Assembly: GCA_014860665.1 (NCBI GenBank)
Contig: JACZJI010000042.1
Coordinates: 1-56,993 of the forward strand
Source: Bacteroidales bacterium
Lineage (GTDB): Bacteria; Bacteroidota; Bacteroidia; Bacteroidales; F082
Reading direction: 5' to 3'
Length of the DNA stretch: 56,993 bases
Shown here: positions 33,508-40,718 of the stretch, in pieces
Numbering within the stretch: the stretch's first letter is position 1
How the letters are laid out: every line of letters begins with the position of its first letter
Made by a program: the position numbers and the translations under genes
Notes under the pieces: generated by a model
Database searches by the model: none
What the model was told of the DNA's origin: nothing
Seen by the model: the letters and a program-made list of their open reading frames with translations, nothing else

Positions 33508-36500
33508 ATGAAAAAATTTCTATCCCTCGCCACCCTTTTGGCGGCACTTTTTCTTTGCTTAACTCCCATATTGGTAAGCGGGCAAACATTGCCCAACAAT
33601 TGGACAGGCGATACAGATATTAGTACTTACCAGGAATCTACAGTTGTTCACGGAGGAAGCTATTCTTGTAAAATTGATGTGAATTCAGGAGTGCAGGCAG
33701 ATTGTGATTTCCAAAATCAAACCGCCATTCCCGTTACTGCAGGTGAAACCTTCACGGTTAAGTTTTGGTATCAAACCAGTGCCTATGTCAAAGGCAGGAT
33801 TGTTCTGGACTGGACTGGCGCAACAGCGACTTATGGTGATTATACGGATGCCGGTGCAACATCATGGACAGAATTTACTTATTCAGGGACGGTACCCTCT
33901 GGCGCGACAGATGTAAAGATTCGTATCAGATTTTATGATCAGACTGGATATTCAGCACCTGAAACTCAATATATTGATGACGTAACTTTTGAATCTCCTA
34001 CCGGAACCCCATTGACTGTTACTAACGGTGACTTTGAGAGTTGGCAGGCTTCAAGTGCCCCTGACAATCCCACGGGTTTTTCGGCTACTGCCGCTTCAAA
34101 AAATGAAATAGACCTTGCCTGGACTCAAAACTCCAGCAGCAATAATGTGATGGTGGCTTACAGCTCAGACGGAACTTTCGGAACGCCTTCCAGCGGAACT
34201 TCTTATGCGTCCGGCGATGGCATCACGGGTGGTGGTACGGTGCTCTACAACGGAAGCGCAACCAGTTATAACCATACCAGCCTTACCGCGGGAACGCATT
34301 ATTACTATAAAGCATGGTCGGTAGACGGTTCGACAGATTATTCAGGCGGGGTTACCGCAGATGCCTCTACTATTAAGGACGAACCCACCAATCAGGCTGC
34401 TTCTTTTACCGCCGGAACTCCTACAGCTACAACCATTCCTCTCGCATGGACCGACAACGACGGCTCGGTTGCTGCCGACGGTTATCTGATCATGGTCAAT
34501 ACCACAGGAACATTTACCGCCCCGGTGGACGGAACCGCACAGTCTGACGACAAGGATTTGTCGGACGGTTCGGGACAGGTGAATGTGGCACATGGTACGC
34601 AAACTTATACTTTTACTGGCCTGAATCCCGGTACACCTTACTATTTCAAAATTTGGGCTTACACCAATTCCGGTTCGGCTATCAATTACAAAACCGATGG
34701 TACCATACCGATGGTAAATGCTACTACCGGAGCTGCGAATACAAACTTTATTACGATTTCAGATGCCCGGGCAAAAGTAGGGCAGGAGGTCACAGTGAAA
34801 GGCATTGTTACCAATGGAAGTGAATTGGGCCCGATTCGTTATCTGCAGGATAATACAGCCGGAATTGCTGCCTATGATATCACTTCTGACACTTCTTTTC
34901 TTAAAAATGTAAACCGCGGTGATTCCATCACAATTACCGGTACCGTGAAAGGTTATTATCAGTTGCTGGAGCTTGACCCTATAACCAGTGTTGTTATAAA
35001 TTCAACCGGGAATACTTTGCCAGATCCGATAGTTCTAACCCCTGACCAGATATCAGAAAAATACGAAGGACAGTTGGTGCAAATTAAAAGCGCTGTTTTT
35101 AGTGACGGGGGTAAGACTTTTGCATCGAAGTCTTCTTATTCATTTACCTCCGGAGGACAGACAGGTATTATTTACGTTAATGCACATACCGATCTCGTGG
35201 GACAAATTATTCCCAGCGTTTCGGTTACCCTAACGGCAATATGTTCTCAATTTGACTATTCTGACCCAAACGCAGGTTATCAGCTTTTACCGAGGGATAT
35301 GAATGACATTGTGAGAGAAAGTTCAATCTATTTTACAAAACCACTGGAAAATATAAATTTTACAAAGACTTCTCTCGATTTTAGCTGGAGTACTAATATT
35401 GAAGGAACGACAGGGATGTATTATGATACAGCAAGACCAACTTACAATTCTAATCTCTGGATTGTTGACGGGCAAACCAAGGACCATTCAATCTCTATTT
35501 CCAGTTTGTATCCTGGACACATTATCTGGGTACAGGCATTTTCAGTGAGCGGTTCAGATACTGCAAAGTCAGCTGTAACTTCTTTCGCCACAATCTCAAA
35601 TTCAACAGGTAATATCAAAGTATATTTCAATACTCCTGTGGATAACTCATATTCTACCGGTGTGGATGCCATATATCTCCATAATACAGTCGATGATACA
35701 TTGATAAACTACATCAACCGGGCAAAATATACTATTGATATGGCTATTTACAATCTGAATAACGATGGTATCAGTAACATCAGTCAGGCGCTGATTGATG
35801 CCGCGAATCGTGGCGTTCGTGTCCGGGTAGTAGGGGATGGAACAACAGCAAACCTTGGTTTTAATGCCTTTACAGGTACCAATGTTCATTATATAAAAAG
35901 ACCAACCAGCATCTCAGGTATTATGCATAACAAGTTTGTTATTTTCGATGCGGAATCCTCTAACCCTGATGATCCGATTGTCTGGACCGGCTCCACAAAC
36001 TTTACTGAGGCACAAATAGACCAGGATGCCAATAATGTGATCATTGTTCAGGATCAAAGCTTAGCAAAGACCTATCAGATTGAATTTGAAGAAATGTGGG
36101 GCTCAACAGGTGATACGCCGGATGCAAGCAATGCGAAGTTCGGCCCTCAGAAAATAGACAATACTCCTCACGAGTTTATGATTAACGGACAACGGGTTGA
36201 GTGTTATTTCAGTCCTACGGATGGCGTAAATTCACAGATCGTAAGTCATATCAAAACAGCTAACCATGATTTGAATATAGCAACCATGCTGCTGACCCGT
36301 GATGATGTTGCAGCACAAATCGATACAGCCAGTATGGACGGAGCCGGTGTTAATATGCTGACCGATCAGGAAAGTAGTAACAGTACTTCCGTAAATACGA
36401 CACTTTCTGCTGCTTTGGGCAGTCATTATGTTTTTTATACCGGTGCCGGCATCATGCATAATAAATATATGATTATCGATGAAGGGGATGCCAGTTCAGA

Positions 36501-36933
36501 TCCCATGATTTGGACTGGTTCGCATAACTGGAGTGATGCCGCTAATAATAAGAATGATGAGAATACGCTGGTTGTTCATGAAGCGACCATTGCCAATCTT
36601 TATTATCAGAACTTCATGCAGCTTTACCTTACCAGCGGTGGCGTAACAGCCGTCAGGAATTTCGATGAGAACCCCGTTCAGGGCATGAATGTATTCCCCA
36701 ACCCGGTACAGCAAGGAAATGTCAATGTTTCCTGTTTTATCTCTCAGGGTGAGAATGTGGGAACCATACAACTTGTGGATATGACAGGCAGAATGGTGTT
36801 CAATCGCACATTACAGCTTACCAACGGCGAAAATAAACTATCCTATAACTTCCCGGTTTCTTATAGAGGAACCTATGTTATGCGCCTGATTACCCGCAAA
36901 CACACATGGAGTAAAATTGTGTTGTTTGAGTAG
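33508..36933 (+). CDS. T9SS-secreted OB-fold/double-HKD (phospholipase D or nuclease) protein
   Basis: This 1141-residue protein has a signal peptide (1-25), a jelly-roll CBM-like domain (about 30-165), two Fn3-like domains (about 180-405), an OB-fold domain (about 415-605, with VGQEVTVKGIVTNG), another Ig/Fn3-like stretch, and two PLD-type units. Their HxK(x)4D motifs are H807/K809/D814 and H984/K986/D991, followed by TGSTNFTEA and TGSHNWSDA. A T9SS type A sorting domain closes it (about 1055-1141). Paired HKD motifs form one active site for phosphodiester cleavage. The OB fold suggests nucleic acid as substrate, so an extracellular DNase is favoured over a lipase. Regulation is unclear. Confidence 0.85.
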   Translation: MKKFLSLATLLAALFLCLTPILVSGQTLPNNWTGDTDISTYQESTVVHGGSYSCKIDVNSGVQADCDFQNQTAIPVTAGETFTVKFWYQTSAYVKGRIVLDWTGATATYGDYTDAGATSWTEFTYSGTVPSGATDVKIRIRFYDQTGYSAPETQYIDDVTFESPTGTPLTVTNGDFESWQASSAPDNPTGFSATAASKNEIDLAWTQNSSSNNVMVAYSSDGTFGTPSSGTSYASGDGITGGGTVLYNGSATSYNHTSLTAGTHYYYKAWSVDGSTDYSGGVTADASTIKDEPTNQAASFTAGTPTATTIPLAWTDNDGSVAADGYLIMVNTTGTFTAPVDGTAQSDDKDLSDGSGQVNVAHGTQTYTFTGLNPGTPYYFKIWAYTNSGSAINYKTDGTIPMVNATTGAANTNFITISDARAKVGQEVTVKGIVTNGSELGPIRYLQDNTAGIAAYDITSDTSFLKNVNRGDSITITGTVKGYYQLLELDPITSVVINSTGNTLPDPIVLTPDQISEKYEGQLVQIKSAVFSDGGKTFASKSSYSFTSGGQTGIIYVNAHTDLVGQIIPSVSVTLTAICSQFDYSDPNAGYQLLPRDMNDIVRESSIYFTKPLENINFTKTSLDFSWSTNIEGTTGMYYDTARPTYNSNLWIVDGQTKDHSISISSLYPGHIIWVQAFSVSGSDTAKSAVTSFATISNSTGNIKVYFNTPVDNSYSTGVDAIYLHNTVDDTLINYINRAKYTIDMAIYNLNNDGISNISQALIDAANRGVRVRVVGDGTTANLGFNAFTGTNVHYIKRPTSISGIMHNKFVIFDAESSNPDDPIVWTGSTNFTEAQIDQDANNVIIVQDQSLAKTYQIEFEEMWGSTGDTPDASNAKFGPQKIDNTPHEFMINGQRVECYFSPTDGVNSQIVSHIKTANHDLNIATMLLTRDDVAAQIDTASMDGAGVNMLTDQESSNSTSVNTTLSAALGSHYVFYTGAGIMHNKYMIIDEGDASSDPMIWTGSHNWSDAANNKNDENTLVVHEATIANLYYQNFMQLYLTSGGVTAVRNFDENPVQGMNVFPNPVQQGNVNVSCFISQGENVGTIQLVDMTGRMVFNRTLQLTNGENKLSYNFPVSYRGTYVMRLITRKHTWSKIVLFE

Positions 36934-36959
36934 GAATAATTTTATGAAAATCTTATTAA

Positions 36960-36992
36960 GACAAAGCGGGAGAATTTTCTCCCGCTTTTGTC
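36960..36992 (+). terminator. Terminator of the T9SS cargo gene
   Basis: AGCGGGAGA (36965-36973) pairs with TCTCCCGCT (36978-36986), extended by flanking GACAA/TTGTC, and is followed by TTTTG. It lies 27 nt past the stop. Confidence 0.8.
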
Positions 36993-37056
36993 AATCAACC
37001 CCCATCTGGAAACCAGATTTTATTATTGTCATAAATGATAAGATCTATTAGACTCT

Positions 37057-37197
37057 TTACCTTTCAATGATAAATTTTTTGGTTGCAGAGCCTTGATCAG
37101 TAATGAACCATATATAATATAAACCCATAGGATACCCCAGTACCGGGGTATTAATAAAATTAGATGTTTCATAATAGTATATGGTTTTCGGATTGTT
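37057..37197 (-). pseudogene. Remnant of a T9SS C-terminal sorting domain
   Basis: A minus-strand frame of 46 codons, entered after a stop codon, encodes GYPMGLYYIWFITDQGSATK near its end and finishes KFIIER. The pattern G-x-Y followed by KK-F-I-I-E-R is how T9SS sorting domains end. No start or upstream domains survive, so I read it as the decayed 3' end of a former cargo gene lying next to an intact T9SS-tailed gene. Confidence 0.45.
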
Positions 37198-37266
37198 TTA
37201 TAAATACCTATGTGGTAATTAAAACATCGAGATTGAACCATTTGTGCACAAATTGCCTTTGTGTTT

Positions 37267-37307
37267 ATTTAAATCTGCAAGGTTTTTTAAGCCTTGCAGA
37301 TTTAAAT
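37267..37307. terminator. 16-bp perfect palindrome
   Basis: 37267-37282 (ATTTAAATCTGCAAGG) pairs perfectly with 37292-37307 around a 9-nt loop. It lies 4 nt past the stop of the T9SS-tailed gene, at the 3' end of the long minus-strand cluster. The arms end in AT-rich sequence rather than a clear T tract. Confidence 0.6.
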
Positions 37308-37311
37308 AATT

Positions 37312-37818
37312 TTATTCAAGAACAATTTTTCGTGTAATAGTACCATCGTCCGCAGTAAGCAGTAAGATGTGTATGCCTTTGCTGTATGGACTCAAATCAA
37401 TGGTTTTGGTAAATTGACCAGGTCTATATTTTGCGGTTTCCTGCCACAATACACCTCCAGCAATATTTAGGAGTTCGATTGTCAGTGTTTTGGCTTTGGT
37501 AATATCCATAGTAACGTTAATTTTATTTCGTGTAGGATTTGGGAAAACCTTTAGTGAAACAATATTACTGGGTATTTCATTGATCCCTGTAAGAGTTAAA
37601 GAAGAAAATAGGAATCCTATACTCGTGCTATAGTTGCCTCCTGTAACGGATTGATTGACAAAGGTTCCTCCGATAACATCAAAGTTTGAATAGTTTCCGC
37701 CACTCGATTCTCCTCCACCAGCTGATATTACACCGACTGGCTGTGCGTAGGTTTGAGTATATCCTAAGAAATAAAACAACAAAAAGATAAATGAAAAGAT
37801 AAATTTTAGATATTTCAT
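37312..37818 (-). CDS. Small exported protein with T9SS sorting domain
   Basis: This 168-residue protein has a signal peptide (about 1-26, ending TYAQ), a short Gly/Ser-rich region with two similar turns (GGNYSNFDVIGG, TGGNYSTSIGF) and a T9SS type A sorting domain (about 85-168: VFPNPTRNKINV to TITRKIVLE). I prefer the ATG at 37818, one base after the upstream stop, over a start 14 codons earlier that has no signal-like start. Small proteins of this layout are common T9SS cargo of unknown role. Last gene of the minus-strand envelope cluster. Confidence 0.75.
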   Translation of the reverse strand: MKYLKFIFSFIFLLFYFLGYTQTYAQPVGVISAGGGESSGGNYSNFDVIGGTFVNQSVTGGNYSTSIGFLFSSLTLTGINEIPSNIVSLKVFPNPTRNKINVTMDITKAKTLTIELLNIAGGVLWQETAKYRPGQFTKTIDLSPYSKGIHILLLTADDGTITRKIVLE

Positions 37819-37819
37819 T

Positions 37820-39415
37820 TTATTTTCCTCCATTTTTAGGAAGTTTTTCTGGGTGATCAACAGCTTCGATACTTTTTGCGAAGGGTTGGTTATACTCTTT
37901 ATAGTCTAAATAATGCCCTTTTTCTTTCGCTGATTTTTCGACTACAGGTACCACACGGTGTGCATTTGCATATGGGTCGTGACGGATACCTGTAACCTGC
38001 CAGCTTACTTCAACATTTGGCTTGTCAGTCTTTATTGTAAATTGATTGTTGCTTATTTTCTTGTAAACAATGGCCTGGCTAAAAACACCTATAACCGTAA
38101 GCTGATAACGAAAATCCTTATTGAGAGCCTCAAAATAGTCTGGTAATTGGACCACCGCTATACCATTTGAATTAGTTATTATATTGCCATTATAAACATC
38201 CATCATATCCGGGGACTCCACAAACGAATGGTAGAGGAATTTGTTTGCCGGGTCGGCAGGATCATCAATTTTAAATGTGCCACTTGATTTAGAAATACTT
38301 CCGATTATTTTAACATTGCCATCGATTTCAATATTGCCATCAAATAATGCGGCATTAGCCGATCCACTTTGTTGGACTTCTAAAACAGGGCTATTGCTAC
38401 TAAGGCCACTAAAATGTGCTACAATAGCATCTCCAGTATTTTCGACTTCTAATGCAGGTAAATTGTTACTAAGACTTTGAAGTTCAATGCCACCATTATC
38501 AGAACTATTAATATATAAAGCAGTTCCATTATTTTTACTATAACTATCAATTTCAATTCCTTCTCCACTACTATTATTGTTTATACTTAATCCATTATAA
38601 CTTCCACCTTGGTTTTCGATATCAAGAAGACCAGTTGCTCCCCAGGTCGTGCCAAGACTGGGTGCTGGTGCTAATTGCAATATATTAGACCCTCCTGCAA
38701 AAAACATTGCACCACCACCACTTGTAGGGTTTTCTATTTGAAAAGCGACCTTGTTACCACTATAACTTCCACTATAGGGTAATGAGAACCCACCAATACT
38801 GTCTTTTTGTGGTGCCCATTGTGAGCCATTCCATTTAAGTACTTGTCCAGAACTTGGTGCAGTTGTTGAAACCTGTTGGCCCTGAATTTTCGAAACAGTT
38901 GGGTTTGGGTAACTTCCTGAAAGGTCTCCACCTGCCGCACCGGAAGGAGCGCCTCCAGAATTATCAGTTCCGGGTGCCCATTGCGAGCCATTCCATTTAA
39001 GTACTTGTCCGGAAGTTGGTGAGCTTGTAGAAACTGCATTTCCGCCAATAGAATCGGTGTTTTCAGCTTTTTCGGCCTTATAGGCATAAGGAACAGATAG
39101 AATTTCTGTCTGAGGCGAAAGGTCTGAGCCATTCACAGAGACATCTAATTTTACACTGGAAGAATTTTCAAAAACACTGGCCGGAATAGGATTGGTTTCG
39201 CCAAGAATTACGGAATAAAGACCGTCATTGACCTGAACGCTTGGATGTATTTCGGTCCAGGAACCAATCGTAAAAGTAAGGCTTACGGTTCCTGTCACAG
39301 CGCTGCTTGTACCATTATACAATTTACCTTGGTAAGAAATTTCGTGTGGAATACTCTGGGCAAATAATCCCACAGAAACTATTAAACATAAAGTAGATAG
39401 TAAAATTTTCTTCAT
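37820..39415 (-). CDS. Exported fibre-like/adhesin-like protein
   Basis: This 531-residue protein starts with a signal peptide (about 1-20, ending LFAQ) and an N-terminal SYQGKLYNG domain common to Bacteroidota surface proteins. It then has two copies of SGQVLKWNGSQWAP 54 residues apart, a GGDLSGSYPNPTV segment like that of phage tail-fibre repeats, and a beta-rich central region with many repeated strands. There is no T9SS sorting domain of its own. The next gene starts one base after its stop and has one, so the two may act together. An extracellular fibre or adhesin role is inferred. Confidence 0.6.
   Translation of the reverse strand: MKKILLSTLCLIVSVGLFAQSIPHEISYQGKLYNGTSSAVTGTVSLTFTIGSWTEIHPSVQVNDGLYSVILGETNPIPASVFENSSSVKLDVSVNGSDLSPQTEILSVPYAYKAEKAENTDSIGGNAVSTSSPTSGQVLKWNGSQWAPGTDNSGGAPSGAAGGDLSGSYPNPTVSKIQGQQVSTTAPSSGQVLKWNGSQWAPQKDSIGGFSLPYSGSYSGNKVAFQIENPTSGGGAMFFAGGSNILQLAPAPSLGTTWGATGLLDIENQGGSYNGLSINNNSSGEGIEIDSYSKNNGTALYINSSDNGGIELQSLSNNLPALEVENTGDAIVAHFSGLSSNSPVLEVQQSGSANAALFDGNIEIDGNVKIIGSISKSSGTFKIDDPADPANKFLYHSFVESPDMMDVYNGNIITNSNGIAVVQLPDYFEALNKDFRYQLTVIGVFSQAIVYKKISNNQFTIKTDKPNVEVSWQVTGIRHDPYANAHRVVPVVEKSAKEKGHYLDYKEYNQPFAKSIEAVDHPEKLPKNGGK
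38812..39034. repeat. Direct repeat within the fibre-like gene
   Basis: About 60 bp at 38812-38872 recur at 38974-39034 with a handful of differences, encoding the duplicated SGQVLKWNGSQWAP motif. The 162-bp spacing keeps frame. Confidence 0.8.
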
Positions 39416-39528
39416 TTTCTTAGGACTTAAGTTTATACTAAAATTTTTCACTCAAATATTTTAAAAGAATATCAGGTACTACCTTTAAAACCAACAGCTT
39501 TATTGCAGGTTAATTTCAAAATAGCCAA

Positions 39529-40707
39529 CTATTTCCCAAGTTTCCAGTTATGATACATCACCATTCGTTGGGTCACCTTTGCGATATAATTTCGTGTTTC
39601 TTCATAAGGCAAATGTCTGCTCAGAAACTTATACAATTCATGATAGGTCATTTTATTAATATATGGGATCGCCTGGCCCGGATCTGTACTCCCTGTAAAT
39701 GCCCTGGCGACATTCCCCGGTCCCGTATTATAAGCTGCGACGGCACAAAGTATTCTCGAGTCCGGGTCTTTTACCCTGCTGAAATAACGACTCATCAACA
39801 ACTGAAGATAGGCTGAGCCTAACTTTATATTATTGTCAGGATTAAACAAAAAATTAGCTGTAATAAGTCTCCCACGATTGTACAAAAACCTGTACGCATC
39901 AAGTGCACCGGAAGAAGGCACCAGTTGCATCAATCCAAATGCTGGTGCCGAGGATGTAGCTTTTGGATTAAAAAACGACTCGGTATGAATCACCGCAAAT
40001 AATAAATCTGAGGGTAATTTACGGGCATGTGCATATTTTGCAATATCAGTTTGATAAATAGCCGCTCGTATTTTAATATAATCCGGTGCCAGGTTAAGGT
40101 TTATGGTAAATTTAGTACGCTGTACGCCATCTGTACCTTTCACAATTTCCTTTTGTATGACTCCCGGTGTCACTTCTTCTTTTGCATATTGTTTCACATT
40201 GGAAGCATTTACAACTTTTCCTTCTTTTGTTTGTAACTGTCCTTTTAAAACAGGGACCGATTCAAGTGCTTTTGGTCTTTCTGCGGGGGTAGAGAAATCT
40301 CTTGTTTTACCTTTTGTCAGTGCCAGTTTCTCTACAGCATCTTCCAGTTTTTTACGCACTAATTTAGGATTTGAAGCTTCTTTTTCAGAGAGCAGGACCT
40401 GAACCGTGGCCTTCCCGTTTTTGAAATCAACATCAGAACGGCTTTGTTTATCAGTACTATACTCGACCCAGTCTTTATTTGTGGAAGTAACAAACCCGTT
40501 TTGCCCCCAATAAGCTTCAATCTCTTTACGTAGTTTTTCAATTCCTTCCTGTTCCTGCTTTTTGTATGCTGCAAAAGCTTTTTGTTCTGATTCCTTATAT
40601 TGTTGAAAATTCTGTTGTTCTTGCTTTTTATAATCTTGAAAAGATTGTGAAAAGGCTGTCAAGGTTAAAAACAGCACAACAATTAATAAGGTTATTATCA
40701 TTTTCAT
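39529..40707 (-). CDS. MltC-like lytic murein transglycosylase
   Basis: This 392-residue protein has a signal peptide (about 1-21), an N-terminal coiled coil with repeated YKKQEQ/YKESEQ heptads (24-60), an MltC-type N-terminal domain (about 65-190) and an SLT catalytic domain (about 210-385). The catalytic glutamate is E243 in HTESFFNPKATSSAPAFGLMQL, and VAAYNTGPGNVARAF forms the substrate groove. It should cleave peptidoglycan to 1,6-anhydro products in the periplasm. E. coli MltC is a lipoprotein, while this one has no lipobox. The YKKQEQ start is shared with the upstream gene product, suggesting a common assembly. Confidence 0.85.
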   Translation of the reverse strand: MKMIITLLIVVLFLTLTAFSQSFQDYKKQEQQNFQQYKESEQKAFAAYKKQEQEGIEKLRKEIEAYWGQNGFVTSTNKDWVEYSTDKQSRSDVDFKNGKATVQVLLSEKEASNPKLVRKKLEDAVEKLALTKGKTRDFSTPAERPKALESVPVLKGQLQTKEGKVVNASNVKQYAKEEVTPGVIQKEIVKGTDGVQRTKFTINLNLAPDYIKIRAAIYQTDIAKYAHARKLPSDLLFAVIHTESFFNPKATSSAPAFGLMQLVPSSGALDAYRFLYNRGRLITANFLFNPDNNIKLGSAYLQLLMSRYFSRVKDPDSRILCAVAAYNTGPGNVARAFTGSTDPGQAIPYINKMTYHELYKFLSRHLPYEETRNYIAKVTQRMVMYHNWKLGK

Positions 40708-40718
40708 GTTTCTAGATT

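Noticed and set aside
35442..36771. Several minus-strand frames of 75-91 codons inside the T9SS cargo gene
   Set aside because: All are shadows of the 1141-residue frame, which has a full domain order.
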